A stretch of DNA of 64,000 bases from Desulforamulus ruminis DSM 2154 (GTDB taxonomy: Bacteria > Bacillota > Desulfotomaculia > Desulfotomaculales > Desulfotomaculaceae). Shown here in pieces: positions 25,861 to 34,922 of this stretch. Each line of letters begins with the position of its first letter. Within the stretch, counting starts at the first letter, position 1. A model generated the notes under the pieces. That model was given only the letters and a program-made list of their open reading frames with translations. It had not been told where the DNA came from and did no database searches. The position numbers and the translations under genes are program-made. Location of the stretch: assembly GCF_000215085.1 (NCBI RefSeq), contig NC_015589.1, forward strand, positions 1,054,001 through 1,118,000, written 5' to 3'.

Positions 25861-28317
25861 ATGGATTATTCCCTGACGTCGATGATTAAGCTTCCCATTC
25901 CGGAAATTGAAGAGGAATTAAAACAAATCGCCGATATGCTGCTGGCAACCATTGACCTCAGGGATAAGACCACCGGACGACATTCCCGCAATGTGGCGCT
26001 GTATGCCCTTGCCATCGGTACAGCCATGGGGCTGGATAAGGCTCAACTGAAATCCCTTTACATTGTAGGAATCTTTCATGACGTAGGCAAATTTGGCATT
26101 TCCGAGAAAGTGCTTTTTAAACCGGGCAAGCTGGATCGGGAAGAATTTGATCTGGTGAAAACCCACTCCAAAAGAAGTGCCGATATCATAAGATCCATTC
26201 CACTAATCAAGGATTTGGCCCAGGCGGTGGAATGCCACCATGAGAGGTACGACGGTACCGGTTATCCCTACGGCTTAAAGGGTGAAAATATTCCCCTGCT
26301 GTCAAGAATCATTGCCGTAGCCGACGCCTTTGACGCCATGACGGAAGACCGGTGTTACAAGAAATCCCTGTGCCTGAAGGATGCGGTGACGGAACTTGAA
26401 AAAATGGTGTTTACCCAGTTTGACCCTGCGGTGGTGGCGGCCTTTGTGCATTGGCTGGATCAGCAAAATCTACTAAGTCCCGAAGAGGCTCTGAAAAAGC
26501 TTGACCTTCAACCGGCGCCGGGGAAGGGCGTTGTTGCTGGAGGAAAGCCGGAATCCGCCGCCCGGCACGGATTGGCCTGGGTTCAGGAAGGACAAATTTT
26601 TGTCAAAGATCCCGAGCAGGGTCAGGCCAAAGCAACCCTTACTCCCTGTACAGGCATTACTATTCATGTCAACGGAGTGCCCGTGGAGGCAGCCATAGAA
26701 GTCTCCGCAGCCGATGAGATCAAGGTATTGCCTCTTTCCCATAAGGAGCCCGGATTTATTAAAGTGCATGTTTCCCAGGATAAGCTGTCGGCTTACCTGG
26801 AAATTAAAACCGATGATTTAATTTCATATAAATTAATGGATGCCGGGGCCAGTCATTGTTTGGTTCTCAGAGCACAACAAAAACGGACCAAATTTGCTCC
26901 CGTTAATTTTGAAGGAATCCTGAAATTACTCCAGAAACAGGGCGTTGAGTATGGCATTGATTATACCATTATTAAGCAGTTAATTGAATATCCTTACGAC
27001 GGAATGGTGGAGGTTGCCAGGGGTCAGGCTCCCACCCTCCCTGAAGACGGTAAGGTTGAATTATTCTTTGATGAATCCCTGGATATGGCCAAGACTTTAG
27101 AAAACGCAGGGAACATTGATTTTAAGGAAATTAATAAACTACCTACGGTTGGCGTTGGTGATCCCTTGGCCTTAAATTATGATCCGCAAATGGGTCTGCC
27201 GGGCAAGGATGTCAGCGGCCGGATTATTCCCCCCACAGAACCGGTCCAATTTAATTTACTGGCCGGCAAAGGAGTGGAACTGACCGACGATGGTAAAAAA
27301 GCCTTTGCAGTCACAGAGGGGTTGCCGAAGGTCAAAAAGAGGGGCGTCAACTGGACCGTTACTGTTGATTCGGTATTATACCATCCTGGTGATGTCAATT
27401 TGGGAACAGGCAACATTCGTTTCCGGGGCAATGTTCAAATTGCAGGCTGTGTGGATAACGGCATGAGTGTCAGCGCCACCGGGGATGTTATTGTGTCCAG
27501 TTTGGTGACTGGAGCCAAGGTCACGGCCGGGTCCAATATTATTGTTAAGGGCAATGTGGTAAACGGTGAGCTGATTGCCGGCGGTTTTGTTATTCTGACC
27601 CAAGCCATCGAGCCCCTGATCAAGCGGCTGTACCAGTATTTGGATAAGGTCTATGGGGTGGCGCTGGAAAACTACCGTTATATTTCCAGTACCCAGAAGG
27701 TTCGTTTTGGGCACATCCTGACCTTTTTAAAGGAAAAAAAATATAGGCAAGAGCTTAGTTACGCCGAAACCCTGGAAAGAAAGCTGAAGGAATATGATCT
27801 AAAGCTTTTGGGAGTTTATGAAGAGATGTTGACGGGTGCCGTTAACCAACTGGTGGGAATCAATATCATTAATTTTACAGGCCCCGAGGATTTCAAGAGC
27901 TGTATAGATAATATTCGGGATGTGTTAAATTATGTAGATTCCGTCAGCCACTCCCATGGCACCATTCGGTTAACCTGTGCTTTGAATTCCACCATTGCCA
28001 GCCCCGGTGATGTTCAGGTCAACGGACCCGGTTGTTTTAATACAGGAATCCACTCCGGCGGGGCGGTAAGCATAACCGGTGTGTTTAGGGGAGGAAACAT
28101 TTACGCCGGTGATTATTTGTACATTTGCGAAGCGGGTTCGGAAATGGGTACCAAAACTCGCCTGGCGGTAGCTGAAGGGAAAAAGATTAAGCTGGATGTT
28201 GTTTACCCCGGCGTATGCGTTCAGGTAGGCAGGAGGAGTAAAGTGTTGGAAGACCGGCTAACCCGGGTTGAAATATTTTTGGATGATGACAACAATTTAA
28301 AGTTAAGCAATTATTAA
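25861..28317 (+). CDS. HD-GYP phosphodiesterase fused to a FapA (DUF342) domain
   Basis: 818 residues. The N-terminal part (about 30-190) is an HD-GYP domain: TTGRHSRNVALYA, GIFHDVGKFGIS (HD metal site) and HHERYDGTGYPYGL (GYP). Such domains hydrolyse cyclic-di-GMP. From about residue 300 the DUF342/FapA region follows (DYTIIKQLIEYPYDG, VGDPLA, QMGLPGKDVSGRIIP), then a beta-helix of repeats (GNVQIAGCVDNGMSVSATGDVIVSS) like MinC/bactofilin, with a coiled-coil insert. FapA proteins are linked to flagellar and polar assembly. A direct link of c-di-GMP turnover to that assembly is inference. A terminator follows. Confidence 0.85.
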   Translation: MDYSLTSMIKLPIPEIEEELKQIADMLLATIDLRDKTTGRHSRNVALYALAIGTAMGLDKAQLKSLYIVGIFHDVGKFGISEKVLFKPGKLDREEFDLVKTHSKRSADIIRSIPLIKDLAQAVECHHERYDGTGYPYGLKGENIPLLSRIIAVADAFDAMTEDRCYKKSLCLKDAVTELEKMVFTQFDPAVVAAFVHWLDQQNLLSPEEALKKLDLQPAPGKGVVAGGKPESAARHGLAWVQEGQIFVKDPEQGQAKATLTPCTGITIHVNGVPVEAAIEVSAADEIKVLPLSHKEPGFIKVHVSQDKLSAYLEIKTDDLISYKLMDAGASHCLVLRAQQKRTKFAPVNFEGILKLLQKQGVEYGIDYTIIKQLIEYPYDGMVEVARGQAPTLPEDGKVELFFDESLDMAKTLENAGNIDFKEINKLPTVGVGDPLALNYDPQMGLPGKDVSGRIIPPTEPVQFNLLAGKGVELTDDGKKAFAVTEGLPKVKKRGVNWTVTVDSVLYHPGDVNLGTGNIRFRGNVQIAGCVDNGMSVSATGDVIVSSLVTGAKVTAGSNIIVKGNVVNGELIAGGFVILTQAIEPLIKRLYQYLDKVYGVALENYRYISSTQKVRFGHILTFLKEKKYRQELSYAETLERKLKEYDLKLLGVYEEMLTGAVNQLVGINIINFTGPEDFKSCIDNIRDVLNYVDSVSHSHGTIRLTCALNSTIASPGDVQVNGPGCFNTGIHSGGAVSITGVFRGGNIYAGDYLYICEAGSEMGTKTRLAVAEGKKIKLDVVYPGVCVQVGRRSKVLEDRLTRVEIFLDDDNNLKLSNY

Positions 28318-28324
28318 TTTCAGC

Positions 28325-28356
28325 CCCGCCGAAGCATGAGACGGCGGGATTTATTT
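28325..28356 (+). terminator. Terminator after the HD-GYP/FapA gene
   Basis: CCCGCCG (28325-28331) and CGGCGGG (28342-28348) form the stem, followed by ATTTATTTT. Confidence 0.75.
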
Positions 28357-28388
28357 TGCTAAACTTGGACTTGATTTTGCACTATCCG

Positions 28389-29003
28389 TCACAAAAATTT
28401 TCTGTAAAACTGAAGGGACAGCGCGGTGATCCACTGTAAAAAAGCTCCGATGGTGAGCCTTTCCAGCAACCCGGTTAGTAAGAATCCATTGGCTGCACTG
28501 AAAGCAGCCAGTATTCCTGTAATGAAAAGGCCAAAGGCGGACCAGAGGGAATAAGCCGCAAATCCTTCCAAGCCTTTGACCCGCCTGAAACCAAGACCAG
28601 ACAGTAATAGGACCAATAGAGTCGTGGGAGACAGTATGCCTGCCAGAATGATATGCAGGATGCCTTGCCAGGTCGCTTCCGAGCCCCTTTTATCCATAGG
28701 GAAAAATCCCATCAGCAGGCCAAAGACCCCGGTAAGCGATAATAAAATCATGGACGTCATAAGGCTTTTCAGATTGAATTTTTTTAGGGATAGGAAGGCC
28801 AAAACCCCAAAAAAGATAATGAAAAAATTGTAGATGGTAAAGAGGCCATCCAACAGCACTTTGTACGGAGCGTTCCGGGTGGTTAATTCACTGATCGCTT
28901 GGGTCACATGACTGTAGTCTTTTTGGAGCAAACCGCCTAAAATGACTGCCCACAAATAGACTAAAGGAGCAAGGACGCCTAATAAGGCCTGTGGTTTTTT
29001 CAT
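28389..29003 (-). CDS. DUF998 family membrane protein
   Basis: 204 residues with six predicted hydrophobic segments. DYSHVTQAISELT after the first helix and LMGFFPMDKRGSEATWQGILHIILAGI are typical of DUF998, a bacterial inner-membrane family of unknown activity. It is a single gene facing the HD-GYP/FapA terminator. No SD of usual strength is seen before the ATG. Confidence 0.8.
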   Translation of the reverse strand: MKKPQALLGVLAPLVYLWAVILGGLLQKDYSHVTQAISELTTRNAPYKVLLDGLFTIYNFFIIFFGVLAFLSLKKFNLKSLMTSMILLSLTGVFGLLMGFFPMDKRGSEATWQGILHIILAGILSPTTLLVLLLSGLGFRRVKGLEGFAAYSLWSAFGLFITGILAAFSAANGFLLTGLLERLTIGAFLQWITALSLQFYRKFL

Positions 29004-29447
29004 CTTTTTGCTACCCTATGGCAAAACTTGAATTTTCCGGCATAAATACTTGCTTTTAGATAAATTGAGGCTGATTAAACATTTGGTATATGAAGCAAAA
29101 GCCTGTATAATTATGGTATGTATATAAAGTATTTAAAAAATAATTTTTTTAGCATGCAAAAAATCCAATTAGAACGGTGTGTTTTCGTCCGTAGTTATTA
29201 TTGGTATAAAGTCTTGGTTTAAACAATCACTCTAAAAATCTCCCAACTGCTTTTCTTGGGTAAAATCCTTTATACCGGTAAACCATAAAAGAATCCTATA
29301 AATTTTTATTAACTGTTGATGATTCCCGGTAAACTGAGTTAGAATATAAGAATTGGATAGACCTTTTGGTAATGTTGTTTTTCAACCTCAGCATGAGGAT
29401 CTATAAATTTTTCAAAATTACCTACCGGTTCAGGAGGGATGCTCTGG
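29004..29447. other. Intergenic region between DUF998 and crp-like genes
   Basis: 444 AT-rich bases without a supported gene. TTGATG (29316-29321), 18 bases, TAGAAT (29340-29345) is a possible plus-strand promoter for the Crp-family gene. Short ACCGG-centred sequences recur (ATACCGGTAAAC near 29273, TCCCGGTAAAC near 29323, CTACCGGTT near 29422). They could be regulator sites but are not perfect palindromes. Confidence 0.4.
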
Positions 29448-30116
29448 ATGGAAAACATCAATTATGAGCCTTTAGCCTTGGAAGAACATGAAAAGAACCT
29501 GATTAGAGAATATGGGTCTGCTGTTCATTACCCTAAAGGACAGATTATCTTTGCCGCCGGGGATACTGCCGACCGGATTTATTTGATTGAAGAGGGTTTT
29601 GTGAAAATTTACCGTATTACCGCCGATGGCCGAAGGGTGACCGTGGGTAGCATGAGAAGTCCCGGAGAATTAATGGGCTTGGCGGAAACGCTTTATCACG
29701 GGGAGCGTACCTGCTTTGCCGGAGCCATTAATGACGCCACACTGGTGGTGGTGCGCAAGGGCCGGTTTGAGGAACTGCTTGAACAGCATCCCTCCATTGC
29801 CATTAAAGTGGCTAAAACCCTCGGTGTCCGAATGAGAGAGGCGGAAGCCATTATTCATGAAATGGTGTGCTGGCAGGTCCCGGGACGTTTAGCCATGTTG
29901 TTATTAAAAATGGCGGAGCGGGCAGGAATTGAATCGGAGAATGGCACAAAAATTGATTTGCGTCTGACTCATGAAGAAATTGCCTGCATGATCGGCACCT
30001 CCAGGCAGACCGTAACGTCTTTGCTGAACACCTTTAAACAGGAAAAAAGCATTGCCATTGAAGGACGGGAGATGTATATTCTCGATAATGAGAAGCTGAC
30101 GAAGTGGATTGTTTAA
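29448..30116 (+). CDS. Crp/Fnr family transcriptional regulator
   Basis: About 222 residues. The N-terminal cyclic-nucleotide-binding-like barrel includes HYPKGQIIFAAGDTADRIYLIEEGFVKIYR and GELMGLAETLYHGERTCFAGA. A dimerisation helix follows, then a C-terminal winged helix with LTHEEIACMIGTSRQTVTSLLNTFKQ as the recognition region. The Fnr four-cysteine Fe-S site is absent, so it is not an O2-sensing Fnr; the ligand is unknown. ATG 29448 has AGGAGGG 9-10 bases upstream, whereas ATG 29439 is too close. It precedes the TauE/SafE group and may control it. Confidence 0.88.
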   Translation: MENINYEPLALEEHEKNLIREYGSAVHYPKGQIIFAAGDTADRIYLIEEGFVKIYRITADGRRVTVGSMRSPGELMGLAETLYHGERTCFAGAINDATLVVVRKGRFEELLEQHPSIAIKVAKTLGVRMREAEAIIHEMVCWQVPGRLAMLLLKMAERAGIESENGTKIDLRLTHEEIACMIGTSRQTVTSLLNTFKQEKSIAIEGREMYILDNEKLTKWIV

Positions 30117-30135
30117 TGGAATAATCCATCCGGGA

Positions 30136-30172
30136 AGAGGTTGGTTAATGACCAGCCTCTTCTCTATTTTTT
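30136..30172 (+). terminator. Terminator after the Crp-family gene
   Basis: AGAGGTTGGT (30136-30145) pairs with ACCAGCCTCT (30151-30160), followed by TCTCTATTTTTT. Confidence 0.7.
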
Positions 30173-30449
30173 CGTCAGGATAAAGGATCGTTAAGAAAAA
30201 ATAGCATTCTGTCCTACGTATGACATTTTAAATGTAAAATACAAGACAAAAAATAAGTAAAAATAATGACATAAATAGAGTCGTGGGTGTGACATGAATA
30301 CAGGACGAAAGTTTGATATTTTATTAACAAGGTAATCGCGAAAAAAATGTAAAAAGAGAGAGGGGGATAAATGAAAGAATTATTTTAGATTTCATACTTG
30401 TTTCTGATTTCTTGCGATTGGGAAAATAAATGTAAGTGAGGCATGTGCC
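30173..30449. promoter_or_regulatory. Leader region of the TauE/SafE group
   Basis: Together with the preceding terminator this is a 333-base non-coding stretch, very AT-rich. The 13-base palindrome ACATTTTAAATGT (30223-30235) is a possible operator. GAGAGAGGGGGATAAATG near 30357 looks like an SD and start, but the frame closes after a few codons. No clear promoter hexamers were seen. Confidence 0.3.
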
Positions 30450-30866
30450 ATGGATAAAGTAATTTCGTTGCTGAAAGCTCTTAAAGACCCCCATGGAAAA
30501 AAGATACAACGTCTGAAGAAACAATACCAGGAACTGGATGAACTTTCCAATGTGGCGGTTGAGATAGGAGACGTGGCAGCCTACCGGTCTCTGCAAACGG
30601 AAATGAGGGAAGTGTTTTTTGATTATTTAACCGCCATTGCTGTGGATGCGATTTATAGTTTGCTTCCTCATATTTTAATTATTTGGTTAATCAGTATGAA
30701 GTGGAAGACGATTACCCTTCCGGTGGTTGACTGGGAAATTCATATTTTTGCAGCTTATTTAATGGCTTATGTATTATTTTACTTTGTAAAGTTCTGTAAA
30801 GGCATCTGGGTGAAGTTTCGTCCCCGGGTTGCTTTAGACCCTGTCTCTGGATTAACAGAAAAATAG
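30450..30866 (+). CDS. Small membrane protein upstream of TauE/SafE
   Basis: 138 residues. A basic coiled N-terminal half (KKIQRLKKQYQELDELSN) is followed by two hydrophobic segments (YSLLPHILIIWLI and IHIFAAYLMAYVLFYFVKF). A weak GTGAGG SD lies before the ATG. The exporter gene starts 20 bases later, so they are probably co-transcribed. The family is not recognised; an accessory subunit of the exporter is a guess from position only. Confidence 0.65.
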   Translation: MDKVISLLKALKDPHGKKIQRLKKQYQELDELSNVAVEIGDVAAYRSLQTEMREVFFDYLTAIAVDAIYSLLPHILIIWLISMKWKTITLPVVDWEIHIFAAYLMAYVLFYFVKFCKGIWVKFRPRVALDPVSGLTEK

Positions 30867-30886
30867 AAGAATGGAGGATTTCTATT

Positions 30887-31840
30887 ATGCATTTTTCAAT
30901 GGCCGGAGTTGATGCCAGCCCTATCGCCCTGATTCTCTGGGGTATTTTTGTAGGGTATGTATTTACCACCGTAGGCGCAGCGGGTGGGATTTTAGCCGGT
31001 GTAGGTCATATGACGGTTTTTGGCATTAAAAAAGCCAATATGGTAAAACCCATGAACCAAGTATTAACCCTTGTCAGCCCCATCGTCGGGACTCCTTTAT
31101 ATCTTCGTGAAAAAAGGATCGTGGTTCCCACTGCCGTCGCTCTGGGTCTAGGGGGAATTATCGGCGCTCTTATCGGTTCTTATTTTTCTTCAAACTTTTT
31201 GGCTGAAATGAAAACCTTCCAACCCTATTTCGGCTTCTTTACCCTGTTGATTTCCTTCCGTTTGTTTTACGAATGCACCCAGAAGTTTATGGAAAGTCAA
31301 AAGAGTGTAAAGGAGGCCAACAAGGCCTTTGCCGCGAAAGTAAAAGAGCTCAAGGCTGCCGGCAAACTGAATGAAATTAAAGAAATCGGTGTTAAATTTA
31401 GTCAAATCGGAATGCAGAATACCTTCACCTTTGCCGGTCAGGAATTTAAGTACAATGCTTTAACACCCTTCATCACCGGTATTATTGTGGCCATCATTTC
31501 CGCATCCCTGGGTGTGGGCGGCGGATTTCTGCTGGTTCCCTTCATGACCAGTATTATGGGTTTCCCCATGTATATTGTGGCCGGAACTTCCGTACTTTCC
31601 ATTCTGGTATCTTCTTTAACCAGTATTGCCAACTATATCAACATGGGCAGTCAAATGGATCTTTCATTCCTGGCTTTTGAATTAGTTGGTGTGGCCATTG
31701 GTACCGTTGTTGCCGCACATCTTTCCAAGTTCATCGACGGCCGCAAGTTAAAATATTTCCTGGCCTTTGTGCTTCTCTATGTAGGCATTAAATACATGTT
31801 TGGTCCGATGATTAAAGCAGCCACGGGTATTGGTATCTAA
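30887..31840 (+). CDS. TauE/SafE family sulfite/sulfur-compound exporter
   Basis: 317 residues with eight or so hydrophobic segments in two halves. Each half begins with a glycine-rich family motif: GYVFTTVGAAGGILAGVG near residue 24 and ISASLGVGGGFLLVPF near residue 205. The halves are separated by a charged cytoplasmic loop (about residues 140-190). The family moves sulfite, sulfoacetate or related anions out of the cell. GGAGG precedes the ATG. With the DUF1847 gene downstream and a Crp-type regulator upstream, it fits sulfur metabolism of a sulfate reducer, an inference. Confidence 0.87.
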   Translation: MHFSMAGVDASPIALILWGIFVGYVFTTVGAAGGILAGVGHMTVFGIKKANMVKPMNQVLTLVSPIVGTPLYLREKRIVVPTAVALGLGGIIGALIGSYFSSNFLAEMKTFQPYFGFFTLLISFRLFYECTQKFMESQKSVKEANKAFAAKVKELKAAGKLNEIKEIGVKFSQIGMQNTFTFAGQEFKYNALTPFITGIIVAIISASLGVGGGFLLVPFMTSIMGFPMYIVAGTSVLSILVSSLTSIANYINMGSQMDLSFLAFELVGVAIGTVVAAHLSKFIDGRKLKYFLAFVLLYVGIKYMFGPMIKAATGIGI

Positions 31841-31886
31841 ATCTAAAAATCCCGCAGCATGGTAATTAACAAGGGGGTCCAGCGCA

Positions 31887-32474
31887 ATGAAGTGTGCTTC
31901 CTGTAAGATGAAACCCAGAAATAAGTGTGACAAAGAAGGCTTCGATTGCACCGGTGGTAAGATGAGTATAGACGAATGCCTGGAAGAAGCAAATAAACCC
32001 TTTCACCGGTTAAGCGGACATTTTCAAAAAGAGTGCGGCAATAATTTGTCCCGCCTGGACGAAGTGATTAAGTTCGCTCAGGCCATGGGCTACAAGAAAA
32101 TCGGTATGGCCTTCTGCGTGGGTTTGGCCGATGAGGCCGCCGTACTGGAGGAAATCTTGTCCCAGTACTTTGAGGTGCATTCCACCTGCTGTAAAATTGG
32201 AGGACCGAAAAAAGAGGACTTTGATGTTCCTAAAGTAAAAGAGGAAAAAGTGGAGATCCTCTGCAATCCGGTTTTGCAGGCTAAGATGTTAAATAAGAAG
32301 GAAACGGAACTGAACCTGGAAGTGGGATTGTGTGTGGGCCATGATATTTTATTCAAGAAATACTCTAAGGCTCCGGTAACCACCTTTGCCGTTAAAGACC
32401 GTGTCCTGGGGCACAATCCTCTGGCCGTGTGCTACTCCAGCTATCTGCGCAAAAAATACCTCAAAAAGAAATAA
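31887..32474 (+). CDS. DUF1847 cysteine-rich putative metal-binding protein
   Basis: 195 residues. The N-terminus holds several cysteines (MKCASCKMKPRNKC, later FDCTGGK). Further cysteines follow at FCVGLADEA, STCCKIGG, ILCNP and GLCVGHD, as in DUF1847. The pattern suggests Fe-S or zinc binding. It lies 46 bases after the TauE/SafE gene behind AAGGGGG. DUF1847 proteins are common in anaerobes; activity is not known. Confidence 0.85.
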   Translation: MKCASCKMKPRNKCDKEGFDCTGGKMSIDECLEEANKPFHRLSGHFQKECGNNLSRLDEVIKFAQAMGYKKIGMAFCVGLADEAAVLEEILSQYFEVHSTCCKIGGPKKEDFDVPKVKEEKVEILCNPVLQAKMLNKKETELNLEVGLCVGHDILFKKYSKAPVTTFAVKDRVLGHNPLAVCYSSYLRKKYLKKK

Positions 32475-32481
32475 ATTCACA

Positions 32482-32511
32482 TAACCCCGCCCAGGTGGCG
32501 GGGTTATTTTC
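32482..32511 (+). terminator. Terminator after the DUF1847 gene
   Basis: AACCCCGCC (32483-32491) and GGCGGGGTT (32497-32505) form a perfect 9-bp stem, followed by ATTTT. Confidence 0.8.
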
Positions 32512-32584
32512 TGGATGGCAACAGGGAATTTTAATTTAAAATAGAATTACGAGGTAAAGAGTAGCGTAAGGAGGCTGTGGCCGC

Positions 32585-33070
32585 ATGGAGAATTTATGGG
32601 CGCCCTGGAGGTCCGTATATATTGGGAAACCTCAAACAGGCTGTATTTTTTGTGAGAAATTAAACTCCACCGAAGACAAAGAAAATTTGGTGGTATATCG
32701 TGGGGATAAAACCTTTGTCATTATGAATTTATATCCTTATAATAACGGACACCTGCTTATTGCTCCGAAAAGACATGTGGGTGATATTTCCGAACTGACC
32801 GACGATGAACTGACCGAATTAATGAAGGTATCCCAAGAGATGGTCCGGGTGCTCCGCACCGCCTTTGGCAGCCCCCATGGATTTAACCTGGGTATCAATT
32901 TGGGCAAGGTAGCCGGGGCGGGTATTCCGGGCCACCTCCATATTCATGTGGTTCCCCGCTGGGATGGAGACAGCAACTTTATGGCTGTTATCGGAGATAC
33001 CCGGGTCATCTCTGAAGCATGGCATAAGACTTATGATAAAATTATAACAGCCATGAAAAATGTAAAGTGA
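32585..33070 (+). CDS. HIT family nucleotide hydrolase/transferase
   Basis: 161 residues. The histidine triad GHLHIHVVPRW is near residue 118, with the usual upstream helix and HLLIAPKRHVGD strand. The N-terminal CIFCEKL supplies two of the zinc ligands seen in Ap4A-phosphorylase-like HIT proteins. WAPWRSVYIG at the start is typical of this subgroup. It probably acts on dinucleoside polyphosphates or AMP derivatives. GGAGG precedes the ATG; a terminator follows. Confidence 0.92.
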   Translation: MENLWAPWRSVYIGKPQTGCIFCEKLNSTEDKENLVVYRGDKTFVIMNLYPYNNGHLLIAPKRHVGDISELTDDELTELMKVSQEMVRVLRTAFGSPHGFNLGINLGKVAGAGIPGHLHIHVVPRWDGDSNFMAVIGDTRVISEAWHKTYDKIITAMKNVK

Positions 33071-33141
33071 ATTGAATAGGTTTTAGCCAATCGGCTTAAA
33101 ATACGTTTAAGCAATAATCTACGCGGGTTTATTTTATTGTG

Positions 33142-33168
33142 ACCCTTGTGCAAACAGGGGTTTTTTTT
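33142..33168 (+). terminator. Terminator after the HIT gene
   Basis: ACCCTTG (33142-33148) pairs imperfectly with CAGGGGT (33155-33161), followed by seven T. Confidence 0.7.
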
Positions 33169-33233
33169 ATGGTATTGCTTTTTGGTTAATCAATTTATAC
33201 AATGACTGTAACATAGGCGAGGGGAAGTAAGCC

Positions 33234-33836
33234 ATGAACCGTATCTGCATCATGGGTGGAACCTTTGATCCCATTCATCATGGACATCTGGTGGTGGCGG
33301 AAGAGGTTCGACAGCAGTTTAATTTACATAAAGTAATCTTTGTTCCTGCGGCCAGACCCCCCCACAAAACCGGACAAAGGATATCGGAACCCCTGCACAG
33401 GGTGAATATGGCTCGGTTAGCTACGGCCAGCAACCGGTTTTTTGAGGTGTCTACTTTAGAAGTGGAGCGGGACGGGCCTTCCTATACCATTGATACGGTT
33501 AAGGAAGTAAAAGAACGTTATGGTGTAGGAGAAATCTATTTCATCACCGGGGCGGATGCGGTTCTTGAAATCATCACCTGGAAAAAAGCCGAGGAACTGC
33601 TGGCTATGTGTACCTTCATTGCCGCCACCCGGCCCGGATATGACCTTAAAGGCCTGAAAAAAAACTTGTGTTCCCTTTCCGGGAAGGTCCTTGATAATAT
33701 TATATCCTTGGAGGTTCCCGCCCTGTCCATTTCATCCACCGATATTCGTAGAAGAGTTAGGGAGAATAAAAGTATTAAATATTTATTGCCCGAGTCTGTG
33801 GAGGAATATATTTTATCCCATGGAATCTACAAGTAA
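33234..33836 (+). CDS. nadD: Nicotinate-nucleotide adenylyltransferase
   Basis: 200 residues. The nucleotidyltransferase motif GGTFDPIHHGHL is at the N-terminus. FVPAARPPHK, GPSYTIDTV, FITGADAVLEI and ISSTDIRRRV are NadD signatures. It adenylates nicotinate mononucleotide in NAD synthesis. GAGGGGAAG precedes the ATG. The order nadD-(RRM)-yqeK-rsfS resembles the nadD-yqeK-rsfS cluster of other Firmicutes, with an RRM gene inserted. Confidence 0.95.
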   Translation: MNRICIMGGTFDPIHHGHLVVAEEVRQQFNLHKVIFVPAARPPHKTGQRISEPLHRVNMARLATASNRFFEVSTLEVERDGPSYTIDTVKEVKERYGVGEIYFITGADAVLEIITWKKAEELLAMCTFIAATRPGYDLKGLKKNLCSLSGKVLDNIISLEVPALSISSTDIRRRVRENKSIKYLLPESVEEYILSHGIYK

Positions 33837-33966
33837 ATCAATGAAAAACTTTTATTCCCTTAATTGGAAATAACTTAGCGTGTAATGAGCCGCATTTCAT
33901 CGTCATCTTTTGCAAATAATACGTTTACAACCGAAACATAGATCCAACTGGAAAGAGGTGACTTAA

Positions 33967-34224
33967 GTGGCAACGTTATATGTAGGAAATCTACCATGGG
34001 CTACCAAAGCAGAAGATTTACAAGAGGCTTTTTCACAATACGGTGAAGTGATAAGCAGCCGGGTGATTACAGACCGTGAAACAGGTCGTTCTCGGGGGTT
34101 TGGTTTTGTTGAAGTCAATGATGAGGATGCCGAAAAAATGGTAGCTGCCCTAAATGGTACCGATTTGAATGGCAGGGTTATCACCGTGAACGAAGCAAAA
34201 AGCCGTGAAGCCGGCAGGGCTTAG
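33967..34224 (+). CDS. RRM-type RNA-binding protein
   Basis: 85 residues comprising a single RNA recognition motif. RNP2 is LYVGNLPW at the N-terminus and RNP1 is RGFGFVEV in the middle. A short basic tail follows. Bacterial RRM proteins of this size resemble cyanobacterial Rbp cold-responsive proteins. GTG 33967 follows AAAGAGGTGA. The gene is separate, with its own terminator, placed between nadD and yqeK. RNA targets unknown. Confidence 0.92.
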   Translation: MATLYVGNLPWATKAEDLQEAFSQYGEVISSRVITDRETGRSRGFGFVEVNDEDAEKMVAALNGTDLNGRVITVNEAKSREAGRA

Positions 34225-34234
34225 TGGTTTTCTA

Positions 34235-34266
34235 AACCTCCATTCCTCTGGAAATGGGGGTTTTTT
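34235..34266 (+). terminator. Terminator after the RRM gene
   Basis: AACCTCCATT (34235-34244) pairs with AATGGGGGTT (34253-34262), ending in a run of six T. Confidence 0.8.
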
Positions 34267-34295
34267 CTCGTATACTGGGATGAGGAGGAAAAAAG

Positions 34296-34877
34296 ATGTA
34301 TAATGAAGAGTCTATAAAAAGCCACCTGCAGATTCGTATACCGGAGGAACGTTTTAAACATTTGCTGGGTGTTGCCGAAACAGCGGAAATGCTGGCCAAA
34401 AGATTTGGACTGGAGCCCCGGAAAGCCTGGTTAGCCGGACTGCTTCACGATATTGCCCGGGACTTTGATGATAACGAAATGCTGAACAGGGCTAAAAAAG
34501 CCAATTTACAAGTCAGTGAATACGGTTTTGCCATGCCCCTGCTGCTGCATGGCCCGGTGGGAGCGGTTATGGCCCGGGAGGAATTCGGTGTGAATGACCC
34601 GGATATTTTAAATGCCATTGCCGTACATACCGTAGGCTCCCCCTACATGAATCAACTGGACAAGATAATTTTTGTAGCCGATAAAATGGAACCCAACCGC
34701 CGCCACGGTGCTGTGGAGGAAATCCGTAAGCGGGCTGAAAAGGATTTGGATGAAGCCCTGCTGCTGTGCATCGATGAAAGTATTCGCTATGCCTTAAAAA
34801 TCGGATGCCTGCTCCATCCCACCAGTGTGAAGGCCCGCAATGCGGTCCTGACCGCAAGGGGGTCTTTTAGAAAATAG
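34296..34877 (+). CDS. yqeK: YqeK-like HD-domain Ap4A hydrolase
   Basis: 193 residues of HD superfamily. HLLGVAETAEMLAKRFG, AGLLHDIARD (HD metal ligands), LLHGPVGAV and IAVHTVGSPYMNQLDKIIFVADKMEPNR are typical of YqeK. Family members hydrolyse diadenosine tetraphosphate symmetrically. The ATG follows GAGGAGGAAAAA. The neighbours nadD and rsfS are the usual ones for this gene. Confidence 0.93.
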   Translation: MYNEESIKSHLQIRIPEERFKHLLGVAETAEMLAKRFGLEPRKAWLAGLLHDIARDFDDNEMLNRAKKANLQVSEYGFAMPLLLHGPVGAVMAREEFGVNDPDILNAIAVHTVGSPYMNQLDKIIFVADKMEPNRRHGAVEEIRKRAEKDLDEALLLCIDESIRYALKIGCLLHPTSVKARNAVLTARGSFRK

Positions 34878-34922
34878 TGGAATAGGATATAATGATCTTA
34901 AGTTTAATTAGGAGGGGTTTGA

